49,639 nucleotides of DNA from Psychromonas sp. B3M02. Its GTDB lineage: Bacteria; Pseudomonadota; Gammaproteobacteria; Enterobacterales; Psychromonadaceae. The translations under genes were made by a program, and so were the position numbers. Location of the stretch: positions 1 through 49,639 of the forward strand of contig NZ_QOCB01000114.1 of assembly GCF_003318165.1 (NCBI RefSeq). The letters are read 5' to 3'. Below, piece after piece: positions 37,943 through 46,377 of this stretch. The first letter of the stretch is position 1; every line of letters starts with the position of its first letter. The notes beneath the pieces were generated by a model that saw only the letters and a program-made list of their open reading frames with translations, searched no databases and was not told the origin of the DNA.

Positions 37943-38815
37943 ATGTCAAAACGTGATTGTTATGAAGTATTGGGTGTTAGTAAAACAACATCTGATAAAG
38001 AGATTAAAAAAGCTTATAAAAAACTGGCGATGAAGTATCACCCAGATAGAAATCCAGATAACCCTGTCGCACAAGAAAAGTTCCGTGAAGTAAAAGATGC
38101 TTATGAAATTTTAAGTGATCCTGAAAAACGTGAACAATATAACGACTTTGGACACAGTGCTTTTGAAAATGGCCAAGCACGTGGACGTGGTGGATTTGGT
38201 CAGGGTGGTTTTGGCCAAGGCGGTGATTTTAATGATATGTTCGGCGATATGTTTGGACAACGTCATCAACAACGACAACAACCGCGTCGTCCTCAACCTA
38301 AAAACGGCTCAGATATTATTCTAAAAGTGGAATTAACGTTGGAAGAGTGTGTAGAGGGTTGTACTAAAGAAGTGCGTTTGCCTAATACAACTAACCCATT
38401 GGGTGTGGTTATTCCTGCCGGAATTAATCAAGGTCAACGGGTGCGCGTTGCTGGACAAGGTAATCCAGGGACTTTAGGCGCTCCTCGTGGAGATCTGTTT
38501 GTTGAAGTTGAATTATTGGAACACGAATTTTTTGTTCGCAAAGGCAATGACTTATATTGTGATTTAGCAACTAATTTCCCAACGGCTACTATTGGTGGAA
38601 CCGCTAAAGCACGTACATTTACCGGACACATTAATCTGAAAATTCCAGCGGGTACACAGGCAGGACGTAAGTTCAGAATTAAAGGCCGTGGTGTTAAAGC
38701 CATGAACAGTGATTCAGTCGGTGACTTAATTTATAACGTGGTGATCCCTACACCAACAGAACTGACAGATCAGCAACATAAGCTATTAGCAGAATTAGCT
38801 GAATTGATGGCGTAA
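37943..38815 (+). CDS. DnaJ-like co-chaperone lacking the zinc finger
   Basis: Class B Hsp40 of 290 residues. The J domain (1-70) has the HPD motif at 33-35 and is very close to that of DnaJ itself (GVSKTTSDKEIKKAYKKLAM). A short G/F-rich region follows (about 78-105, repeats of GGFGQGG), then the substrate-binding C-terminal domains (about 120-285). Where DnaJ has its four CxxCxGxG zinc modules, this protein jumps from EVRLPNTTNPLG directly to VVIPAGINQGQRVRVAGQG. It is usually called CbpA-like by length, but the sequence reads as a DnaJ with the finger removed. It would stimulate DnaK ATPase. The VanZ-like gene starts 16 bases later. Confidence 0.85.
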   Translation: MSKRDCYEVLGVSKTTSDKEIKKAYKKLAMKYHPDRNPDNPVAQEKFREVKDAYEILSDPEKREQYNDFGHSAFENGQARGRGGFGQGGFGQGGDFNDMFGDMFGQRHQQRQQPRRPQPKNGSDIILKVELTLEECVEGCTKEVRLPNTTNPLGVVIPAGINQGQRVRVAGQGNPGTLGAPRGDLFVEVELLEHEFFVRKGNDLYCDLATNFPTATIGGTAKARTFTGHINLKIPAGTQAGRKFRIKGRGVKAMNSDSVGDLIYNVVIPTPTELTDQQHKLLAELAELMA

Positions 38816-38831
38816 AGGCTGGATACGAACG

Positions 38832-39188
38832 ATGAGGTTACTATTGCAGTTAATTAGAAACAGTTGGGTTATATTATCAATTATATTAGCCTCATTAATC
38901 ATCTTTTTGTCACTGACTCCAATGGAACAGTTACCCTCTGTTCCTGGTACTGATAAGACACATCATTTTATAGCTTATAGTGCTTTAGTGTTTCCACTAA
39001 TGCTGAAAAAACCAAATTACTGGATGGTTATTGTTCTATTATTTGCGTTACTCAGCGGCACTATTGAATTGATCCAACCTTATCAAAACCGTTACGGTGA
39101 GTGGATGGATCTTTTTGCTAATATTGGCGGCTTAATTTGTGGCAGTATTTTAGCTTATTTTGTTAATCGTGCTTACCCAGCACAATAA
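38832..39188 (+). CDS. VanZ-like membrane protein
   Basis: Small inner-membrane protein of 118 residues with four hydrophobic segments (about 10-28, 45-62, 63-80, 92-112). VanZ-type hallmarks are the KTHHFIAYSALVFPL segment and WMDLFANIGGLICGSILAYF, with conserved acidic and histidine residues at the membrane edge. VanZ of enterococci gives teicoplanin resistance, but bacterial relatives have mostly unknown roles, so resistance is not implied. It is 16 bases behind the DnaJ-like gene and probably co-transcribed. Confidence 0.8.
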   Translation: MRLLLQLIRNSWVILSIILASLIIFLSLTPMEQLPSVPGTDKTHHFIAYSALVFPLMLKKPNYWMVIVLLFALLSGTIELIQPYQNRYGEWMDLFANIGGLICGSILAYFVNRAYPAQ

Positions 39189-39325
39189 ATTTATCACTCT
39201 ATACTGAGGGATGGTTCTAGTTACTTAATCAGATTGGTGTCACCGGTATGATTAATGTCTGCATGGTGTGATGAACCATGTTAATGCCATTTCGACTAAA
39301 CTTAATACATTTATAAAGGTCAATT

Positions 39326-39964
39326 TTGAATAAAAATCACTGTGTCGTTATTGCAATTGCAGGGGCTTCTGCCTCAGGGAAAAGTTTGATTGCACATACC
39401 ATCTGTAATGAACTTCGTCAGGAGTTAGGAACAGATCAAATAGGTATCATTTCTGAAGATGCTTATTATAAAGATCAATCACACATGCCAATGGAAGAGC
39501 GTGTGCAAACCAATTACGATCACCCAAAAGCCTTTGACCATGAATTGTTAGGGCAACACATTGAATCTTTACAAAATAACCAATCAGTTGAAATTCCTGT
39601 ATACAGTTACACGGAACATACACGCACCGATGAAGTGATTAACTTATCACCTAAAAAAATCATTATCATTGAAGGTATTTTATTACTAACAGATTCAAAA
39701 CTGCGTTCACAAATTGATGCAAGTATCTTCATTGATACTCCATTAGACATCTGTTTAATGCGCCGTTTAACCCGTGATATTATGGAACGTGGCAGAACAT
39801 TAGACTCTGTTATGGAGCAGTATAAAAAAACCGTAAGACCGATGTTTTTACAGTTTATCGAGCCTTCTAAACAACACGCTGATATCATCATCCCTCGTGG
39901 TGGTAAAAATCGTATCGCCACAGATATCCTGAAAACACGTATCAAATACTTATTAAATAAATAA
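39326..39964 (+). CDS. udk: Uridine kinase
   Basis: Phosphorylates uridine and cytidine with GTP or ATP (pyrimidine salvage). The 212-residue protein has a P-loop GASASGKS at about 13-20, [20 protein letters not shown] with the substrate-binding acidic and aromatic residues, [10 protein letters not shown] as Walker B, and [17 protein letters not shown]. It matches E. coli Udk in length and order. The start codon is TTG (39326) with AAAGGT upstream; no ATG or GTG alternative lies nearby, so a TTG start is likely real. A single gene with its own terminator. Confidence 0.95.
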   Translation: MNKNHCVVIAIAGASASGKSLIAHTICNELRQELGTDQIGIISEDAYYKDQSHMPMEERVQTNYDHPKAFDHELLGQHIESLQNNQSVEIPVYSYTEHTRTDEVINLSPKKIIIIEGILLLTDSKLRSQIDASIFIDTPLDICLMRRLTRDIMERGRTLDSVMEQYKKTVRPMFLQFIEPSKQHADIIIPRGGKNRIATDILKTRIKYLLNK

Positions 39965-39988
39965 GCATTTATGGCTCATAGCATCCCT

Positions 39989-40016
39989 AAAAACGCTTCT
40001 ATCTGAAGCGTTTTTT
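39989..40016 (+). terminator. Terminator of udk
   Basis: AAAAACGCTTC (39989-39999), loop TATCT, GAAGCGTTTTT (40005-40015): a perfect 11-bp stem ending in Ts, about 25 bases after the udk stop. Confidence 0.92.
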
Positions 40017-40315
40017 ATGCATCGAGTTGATGTGAAGCTTTCGGTTGATAAAGCTTAGTTGTTTAAATTTAACGACTTAATCAATAATTGTATGTTAATT
40101 CATCAATAAATAGATACAATGTAATCTCTCAGCAGATTAACACGCAAGTCACTGCTATTTATTATATCGCGACGATATAACTGCCTTATTAATCAATTAA
40201 GCTAAATATAAAGGCTTAGTGATTGAATGAGTTAGCAGTAGGTGACTGAGCAGCTTAGCTTTATTGCTTTAATATCCCTCATTATCGTTCGCTCTATTTA
40301 TATAAAGGTGAACAG
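40017..40315. other. Promoter region of the deaminase-like gene
   Basis: About 300 bases, AT-rich, with no gene. Its main feature is the palindrome TTATATCG-CGA-CGATATAA (40162-40180). ATAAAGGTG just before 40316 is the ribosome site. Confidence 0.5.
40162..40180. promoter_or_regulatory. Perfect 8-3-8 palindrome, probable operator
   Basis: TTATATCG, CGA, CGATATAA. It lies 136 bases before the deaminase start. The form fits a dimeric repressor such as a TetR- or GntR-type protein, but no such gene is adjacent. Confidence 0.5.
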
Positions 40316-41665
40316 ATGTCTACAACACTATGGATCAAAAAACCACTTTCCACTTTCACAGCTAATCAGCAAGATGCAAGTAACGGGATCGTTATTAAAG
40401 ATGGAATCATCATCGAGTTAGTACCAAAAAATAGTGAGCCGACTCATGATATCGACCAATATTTTGATGCGACTCAGCACATTTTACTGCCCGGTTTAAT
40501 CAATACTCATCATCATCTCTATCAAACATTAACCAGAGCATTCCCACCTGCGTTAAACAAGCGCCTATTTCCTTGGTTGCAAGCCTTATATCCTGTTTGG
40601 GCAAAACTGCAACCAGATATGTTACATGCGGCGACAGAGTTAGGGTTATCTGAATTGTTATTGTCAGGCTGTACAACCGTTGCTGATCATCATTACCTTT
40701 TTCCTGAGGCATTAACTGAAGCGATAGATATTCAAGTATCCGCAGCAACACTGATTGGAAACCGTGTGATGCTGACACGTGGCTCTATGAGCTTAGGTGA
40801 GAAGGATGGTGGATTACCACCTCAATCAACAGTACAAAGTGATGCTGCCATTTTGGATGATTGCCAACGCGTGATCACTCAGTTTCATCAACGCGGAGAC
40901 GGCGCTAAAGTACAATTAGCATTAGCCCCGTGTTCACCTTTTTCAGTAACCACTGACCTCATGATAGAAACGGCCAAACTAGCACGTCACAACCAAGTAC
41001 GGTTACACACACATTTAGCTGAAACAGAGGATGAAAACAGTTTTTGTATAAAAACGTTTGGCTTACGTCCACTTGATTATTTAGAGTCTGTGGGATGGTT
41101 ATCATCGGATGTTTGGCTTGCCCATGGCATCCATTTTAATGACCAAGAGATTAAACGACTGGGTGTTGCAAAAACTGGCATCGCGCATTGTCCATCTTCT
41201 AATATGATCCTCGCTTCTGGGGTTTGTAGAACTAAGGAGTTACAGGCAGCAGGTTCACCAGTAGGCTTGGCCGTTGATGGCTCTGCCTCTAATGATGGCT
41301 CGAATATGATTCAAGAGGTGCGCCAAGCGCTGATGATTAACCGATTACGTTATCAAGCAGACGAAGTCTCACACCTTGATGCCTTGTATTGGGCAACAAA
41401 AGGCTCTGCACAAGTGTTAGGACGTGATGATATTGGCGAATTAGCGGTGGGTAAACAGGCGGATTTGGCCCTGTTTAAATTGGATGAACTACGCTTTTCT
41501 GGTGCACACGACCCTTTAGCTGCATTAATTTTATGTGGTGCACATAAAGCAGATGTTGTGATGGTGGCGGGTGAGTGGAAAGTAAAATCTGGGTACTTGA
41601 TGGACCATGATCTTGCAGATATGCAAGCACGGCACAGTCAAGCTGCTAAAAAGCTAGTCTTGTAA
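40316..41665 (+). CDS. 8-Oxoguanine deaminase-like amidohydrolase
   Basis: Metal-dependent hydrolase that, by close resemblance to the Pseudomonas 8-oxoguanine deaminase, should convert 8-oxoguanine to urate. The 449-residue protein has the amidohydrolase metal site GLINTHHHLYQTLTRAFP, LHTHLAETEDE, AHGIHFND and VDGSASNDGSNMIQEVRQAL. The family-specific ELLLSGCTTVADHHYLFP and LALAPCSPFSVT stretches are intact. It was once commonly annotated as hydroxyatrazine hydrolase (AtzB-like), which I think is wrong. A single gene behind a strong palindrome; no purine transporter or urate oxidase gene is adjacent. Confidence 0.87.
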   Translation: MSTTLWIKKPLSTFTANQQDASNGIVIKDGIIIELVPKNSEPTHDIDQYFDATQHILLPGLINTHHHLYQTLTRAFPPALNKRLFPWLQALYPVWAKLQPDMLHAATELGLSELLLSGCTTVADHHYLFPEALTEAIDIQVSAATLIGNRVMLTRGSMSLGEKDGGLPPQSTVQSDAAILDDCQRVITQFHQRGDGAKVQLALAPCSPFSVTTDLMIETAKLARHNQVRLHTHLAETEDENSFCIKTFGLRPLDYLESVGWLSSDVWLAHGIHFNDQEIKRLGVAKTGIAHCPSSNMILASGVCRTKELQAAGSPVGLAVDGSASNDGSNMIQEVRQALMINRLRYQADEVSHLDALYWATKGSAQVLGRDDIGELAVGKQADLALFKLDELRFSGAHDPLAALILCGAHKADVVMVAGEWKVKSGYLMDHDLADMQARHSQAAKKLVL

Positions 41666-41685
41666 CCTTATAAAAGTGATTGAAT

Positions 41686-41716
41686 GAGCCTTAATCTAAT
41701 GGTTAAGGCTTGTTTT
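41686..41716 (+). terminator. Terminator of the deaminase-like gene
   Basis: AGCCTTAA (41687-41694), loop TCTAATGG, TTAAGGCT (41703-41710), then TGTTTT. The rest of the 41717-41969 gap is AT-rich and shows only a likely -10 (TATAAT, 41925-41930) for rlmKL. Confidence 0.8.
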
Positions 41717-41969
41717 AGACTCAGGCAAGCTATCAAAATTCACTTTAATTCCTTTGCAGAACAAAACTTAACTCATTAATTCTTAATCTTTTATCAAACA
41801 AATCAAAAGTCAAAGCAATACTGTGTAATATTTTTGAAGTTAATATCAGCTAAGCTAAAAGTCATCGATTAATCATCACTAACAAAGAGCTGAAAATTCC
41901 ATAGGGATAATCCTTTTTGCAAGGTATAATACGCGCTATTTTTTATTCAACAATTGCATGAGAGCGTCT

Positions 41970-44246
41970 ATGTTCAGTTATTTTATCCCAACAGCGAAAG
42001 GGCTTGCGCCTTTATTAGAAGTAGAACTTAAAGATCTTGGTATTGAAAATACTAAGCAAATTGCTGGTGGTGTTAGCTTTGACGGTTCATTAGAGCAAGG
42101 TTACCAAGTGTGTTTATGGTCGCGTTTTGCGTCTCGTGTTTTGCTTAAGTTAAGTGAATTCAAAGTGATCGACCCAATGGATTTATACTTAGGTTGTAGC
42201 AACATTCCATGGGAAAGCCACTTTGACGTGGATAAAACCTTCTCTATCGATTTCTCAGGAAGCAATGATGAGATCCGTAATACTCAATTTGGCGCATTAA
42301 AAATTAAAGATGCCATTGTGGATCGCTTCCGTAAGAAATTTGATGAACGTCCAAACGTTGAAAAGCGAGATGCTGATATCCGTTTTAATGGTCGTTTATT
42401 CAAAGATAAAGCCTCAATCTACCTTGATTTATCTGGCTCACCATTACACCTGCGTGGTTACCGTACTATTGCGGGTGAAGCTCCATTACGTGAAACATTA
42501 GCGGCCGGTATTATTAAACGCAGTGGTTGGAAAGGTGAAGCGCTACTCGACCCTATGTGTGGTTCAGGCACGTTAGTGATCGAAGCGGCGATGATGTCAT
42601 TGAACATTGCACCGGGTACATTACGTGATAAATTTGGTTTTGAGCAATGGAAGCAGCATGATGCAGAAACCTGGAGAACGCTTAAAACAAGCGCACAAGT
42701 TTACAGTAAACGTGCTGTTAATGATTGTGATGCGCGTTTTTATGCATCAGATTTAAGTAAAGATATGGTCAGTATTGCACGTCAAAATGCACAACGTGCA
42801 GGTGTCGCTGAGCTAATTGAATTTAGCGTCCAAGATGCTAAAAAAGTGATGCCGCCGGAAGAGTTAACAACGGGTATGCTGATTTCAAACCCGCCATACG
42901 GTGAGCGTTTAGGTGGTTTCAGTGACACTATTACCTTGTATACTGAGCTTGGTCACCACTTTAAAGATGCCTTTGCAGGTTGGAACTTAAGCATGTTCGC
43001 GATGGATACTGAGCTACTAAGCTGTCTTGGTATGCGTGCTGGACGTAGTTATAAATTCTTCAATGGTCCGATTGAATGTGTGCTTAAAAACTACCGAATT
43101 TCTCCAAAGCGTAACGTCGAAGTAACGGAACAAGTTGAAGCAACTGCTAAACCAACTAAAACACCTAAAAAAGCTGACGTAGTTTATAAAGAGTCAACGG
43201 AAGATAACCCGTGGGGAACCATTACACCGGCGCAACAATTCCCAATGGCTGAAGAGTCTGAATCTGAATTAGTGTTTAAAGAAGTTAAACAGATTAAACC
43301 TGCGATTTATGCGGAAGATTTTGCTAACCGCTTACTGAAAAATATGAAACGTTTAGATAAATGGGCTAAGCGTGAAGATATTCAATGTTACCGTTTATAC
43401 GATGCCGATTTACCTGAATATAATGTGGCGATCGATCGCTACAACGAATACTTAATTATTCAAGAATATCGCGCACCAAAAGAGATTGATGCACAAAAAG
43501 TACGTCGTCGTTTCTTAGATATCGTTTCAACAACGCGTTACCTATTGGACTTAACCGATGATCAATTGATTATCAAAGTACGTGAACGCCAAAAAGGGCG
43601 TCAACAGTACGAAAAATTAGACAGCAAAAAGCAACGTCTAGTGGTGCAAGAAGGGCCGGCTAAAATCATTGTTAACTTGCAAGATTATTTAGACACAGGC
43701 TTATTCCTTGACCATCGTCCTACGCGTTTACGTTTAGGCAAAATGGCCGCAGGCAAAGATTTCTTAAACCTATTTTGTTACACAGCAACAGCTTCTGTAC
43801 ATGCTGCATTAGGTGGTGCGAAATCAACTACCAGTGTGGATATGTCAAATACTTACCTAAACTGGGGACAAGAAAACTTCCTAGAGAATGGCATCAAAGG
43901 TAAACATGAGTTTATCCAACAAGATTGTATTAAATGGTTACAACATGCCCATGAAATGTACGACCTGATCTTTATTGATCCGCCCACTTTCTCAAACTCA
44001 AAACGTATGAGTGATGTGTTTGATGTTCAGGATGATCATGTTGCTTTACTAACAGCGGCAAGCGAACGTGTAAATTCAAAAGGTGAGATCATCTTCTCAA
44101 ACAATAAACGTGGATTTAAACTAGATATCGAAGCAATTAAAGCGCTAGGTTTTTATGTGAAAGATATCAGCAAAGCGTCTATTCCAGAAGATTTTAAAGG
44201 CAATGATAAAATTCATCAGTGTTGGTTATTAACTAAACGCGATTAA
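41970..44246 (+). CDS. rlmL: Fused 23S rRNA methyltransferase RlmKL
   Basis: Bifunctional enzyme making m2G2445 (N-terminal RlmL half) and m7G2069 (C-terminal RlmK half) in 23S rRNA. THUMP domain about 40-155; first methyltransferase with DPMCGSGTLVIEAAMM and the catalytic SNPPYGERLGG. A linker is rich in Lys, Thr and Glu (about 375-405). The second methyltransferase has LDTGLFLDHRPTR, FLNLFCYTATASVHAALGG and FIDPPTFSNSKRM. I place the start at ATG 41970 because MFSYFIPTAKGLAPLLEVEL aligns from its first residue with the E. coli protein; an ATG four codons earlier has no ribosome site. The protein has 758 residues versus 702 in E. coli, the excess mostly in the linker. Confidence 0.95.
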   Translation: MFSYFIPTAKGLAPLLEVELKDLGIENTKQIAGGVSFDGSLEQGYQVCLWSRFASRVLLKLSEFKVIDPMDLYLGCSNIPWESHFDVDKTFSIDFSGSNDEIRNTQFGALKIKDAIVDRFRKKFDERPNVEKRDADIRFNGRLFKDKASIYLDLSGSPLHLRGYRTIAGEAPLRETLAAGIIKRSGWKGEALLDPMCGSGTLVIEAAMMSLNIAPGTLRDKFGFEQWKQHDAETWRTLKTSAQVYSKRAVNDCDARFYASDLSKDMVSIARQNAQRAGVAELIEFSVQDAKKVMPPEELTTGMLISNPPYGERLGGFSDTITLYTELGHHFKDAFAGWNLSMFAMDTELLSCLGMRAGRSYKFFNGPIECVLKNYRISPKRNVEVTEQVEATAKPTKTPKKADVVYKESTEDNPWGTITPAQQFPMAEESESELVFKEVKQIKPAIYAEDFANRLLKNMKRLDKWAKREDIQCYRLYDADLPEYNVAIDRYNEYLIIQEYRAPKEIDAQKVRRRFLDIVSTTRYLLDLTDDQLIIKVRERQKGRQQYEKLDSKKQRLVVQEGPAKIIVNLQDYLDTGLFLDHRPTRLRLGKMAAGKDFLNLFCYTATASVHAALGGAKSTTSVDMSNTYLNWGQENFLENGIKGKHEFIQQDCIKWLQHAHEMYDLIFIDPPTFSNSKRMSDVFDVQDDHVALLTAASERVNSKGEIIFSNNKRGFKLDIEAIKALGFYVKDISKASIPEDFKGNDKIHQCWLLTKRD

Positions 44247-44299
44247 GGTCATGGCATTAAATAAATTCCACAATTTGCAGTGGTAACATGACAACACAT

Positions 44300-44324
44300 A
44301 AAGGCCAATATTGATTGGCCTTTT
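44300..44324 (+). terminator. Terminator of rlmKL
   Basis: AAAGGCCAAT (44300-44309), loop ATTG, ATTGGCCTTT (44314-44323), then T. A perfect 10-bp stem about 55 bases after the stop. Confidence 0.85.
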
Positions 44325-44459
44325 GACGTTCAATAAATACAACAATTTGTATCTTACGATAGCTGGCACGATGCTAATTAGAAGATTTAGTTAGCGGAAC
44401 GAAATAGGTGTTTACCTAGCAAGCATAAGATAAAGACACATTAACGAGAGTGAATTAAC

Positions 44460-46370
44460 GTGGCATTATTAACATTACATAACGCAGAACTGGCCTTTGG
44501 TGGCGGTGCATTATTAGATAAATCAAACTTAGTTATTGAAGCAAATGAACGTGTTTGTTTAGTGGGCCGTAATGGCGCAGGTAAATCGACATTATTAAAA
44601 GTATTAGATGGCCGTATTCAACTTGATGACGGCACATTATTGATCAATAACGATGTGAAAGTCGCTCGTTTAGAGCAAGATCCACCAACTGCCAGTGTCA
44701 TGAGTGCTTATGATTATGTGGCATCAGGTATGGAAAATGCGGGTAAAGTATTAAGCCAATACCACGAACAGTTAGGTGTTGTTGCTGAAGATTGTAGTGA
44801 AAAACAACTTAATAAATTACAACGTTTTCAAGAGCAAATTGACCAGCTTGATGCATGGCAACTAGATTCTAAAATCAATCAAATACTTGATCGATTAGCG
44901 ATCAACCCTGAAATTACTTTAGATCAACTATCAGGTGGATGGTTACGTAAAGTTGCATTAGCTAAAGCGTTAGTGAATGACCCTGATTTATTATTACTTG
45001 ATGAGCCTACCAACCATTTGGATGTCGGTACCATTGAATGGCTTGAGCAGTTTTTAATGTCATTTAATGGTTCGATTGTATTTATCAGTCATGACCGTGA
45101 ATTTATTCGTCGTTTAGCAACACGTATTGTTGATATCGACCGTGGCAAGTTAAGTTCATGGCCGGGTGGTTATGAAGCATATTTAATTGCGAAAGAAGAA
45201 GCATTGCGTATCGAAGAAGAGCAAAATGCGGAATTTGATAGAAAATTAGCCCTTGAAGAGAAATGGATCCGCCAAGGCATTAAAGCCCGCCGTACCCGTA
45301 ATGAAGGTCGTGTGCGTGCATTAAAATCATTACGCCAAGAACGCTCCGAGCGCGTTAACGTGCAAGGTAAAGCTAAAATTGTCGTGGATGAAGCGGCACG
45401 TTCAGGCAAAATCATCTTTGAAACTGAAGGCTTGTCTTATAGTTATGAAGATCTACGCATTGTACGCGATTTTGATACCACTATTATGCGTGGCGATAAG
45501 ATTGCCCTAGTAGGTCGTAATGGTTGTGGTAAAAGTACGTTACTTAAATTATTACTGGGCGATATTGAACCTGATCAAGGGACAGTGAAGTGTGGTACTA
45601 AATTAGAGGTGGCTTACTTTGATCAATACCGCGATGCATTAGATCCAGAAAAAACCGTGGTTGATAACCTTGCTGAAGGCAAGCAAGAAGTTGAAATTAA
45701 TGGCAACAAACGTCATGTCCTCGGTTACCTACAAGACTTTTTATTCCATCCTGATCGTGCCCGTACTCCGGTCAAAGCATTATCTGGTGGAGAAAAGAAT
45801 CGTCTGTTATTAGCCAAAATTTTCTTAAAACCAAGTAATTTCTTAATTCTTGATGAACCGACCAACGATCTCGATGTCGAAACGCTTGAGTTATTGGAAG
45901 AGTTGTTAGCGAACTATCAAGGCACATTATTATTAGTGAGCCATGACCGTAGTTTTGTTGATAACACAGTAACCCATACTTGGTTCTTTGATGGTAATGG
46001 CAATATTCAACAATTTGTGGGTGGTTATAGTGATGCTGTTCGCCATAAAGCGCAAAGTGAAGCGCCAGTACAAGCAGTGAAAGAAACAAAACCAGCACCA
46101 GAAAAAGTTGAAAAAGCAGCGGTAAAATCGCCTAAAAAGAAAAAGCTATCGTATAAAGTTCAACTTGAACTAGATGGTTTACCTGCATTAGTCGAGCAGT
46201 TAGAAGAGAAAGTAGTAGAGTTACAGGAAACGATTAATACACCTGAGTTCTTTACTAAAGATAAAAAAGAAGCTGACCAATTCTTAGCGCTATTAGCAGA
46301 AACAGAAGAAAAACTAGAAAATGCTTTTAGCCGTTGGGAAGAATTAGACGAATTACAAAACGGAGAATGA
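44460..46370 (+). CDS. uup: ABC-F ATPase Uup
   Basis: Soluble tandem-ATPase protein of the ABC-F family, linked to ribosomes and to branched DNA. The 636-residue protein has the first ATPase with Walker A GRNGAGKST (about 36), signature LSGGWLRKVALAKAL and Walker B LLLLDEPTNHLDVG. The second has GRNGCGKST, LSGGEKNRLLLAKIF and LILDEPTNDLDVE. The interdomain linker is basic. A Lys/Ala/Pro stretch (about 540-565) leads to the C-terminal coiled coil that Uup uses for DNA binding. The first signature is SGGWLRK, as in Uup. No membrane segment. The start is GTG. The DUF3466 gene follows after 7 bases. Confidence 0.95.
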   Translation: MALLTLHNAELAFGGGALLDKSNLVIEANERVCLVGRNGAGKSTLLKVLDGRIQLDDGTLLINNDVKVARLEQDPPTASVMSAYDYVASGMENAGKVLSQYHEQLGVVAEDCSEKQLNKLQRFQEQIDQLDAWQLDSKINQILDRLAINPEITLDQLSGGWLRKVALAKALVNDPDLLLLDEPTNHLDVGTIEWLEQFLMSFNGSIVFISHDREFIRRLATRIVDIDRGKLSSWPGGYEAYLIAKEEALRIEEEQNAEFDRKLALEEKWIRQGIKARRTRNEGRVRALKSLRQERSERVNVQGKAKIVVDEAARSGKIIFETEGLSYSYEDLRIVRDFDTTIMRGDKIALVGRNGCGKSTLLKLLLGDIEPDQGTVKCGTKLEVAYFDQYRDALDPEKTVVDNLAEGKQEVEINGNKRHVLGYLQDFLFHPDRARTPVKALSGGEKNRLLLAKIFLKPSNFLILDEPTNDLDVETLELLEELLANYQGTLLLVSHDRSFVDNTVTHTWFFDGNGNIQQFVGGYSDAVRHKAQSEAPVQAVKETKPAPEKVEKAAVKSPKKKKLSYKVQLELDGLPALVEQLEEKVVELQETINTPEFFTKDKKEADQFLALLAETEEKLENAFSRWEELDELQNGE

Positions 46371-46377
46371 TTTTAAC

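Noticed and set aside
38832-39188. Glycopeptide resistance determinant
   Set aside because: Only a VanZ-like membrane protein; no vanHAX or regulators, and the family is widespread with unknown roles.
40316-41665. Atrazine degradation gene (AtzB)
   Set aside because: The sequence matches the 8-oxoguanine deaminase subgroup much better, and no other triazine gene is present.
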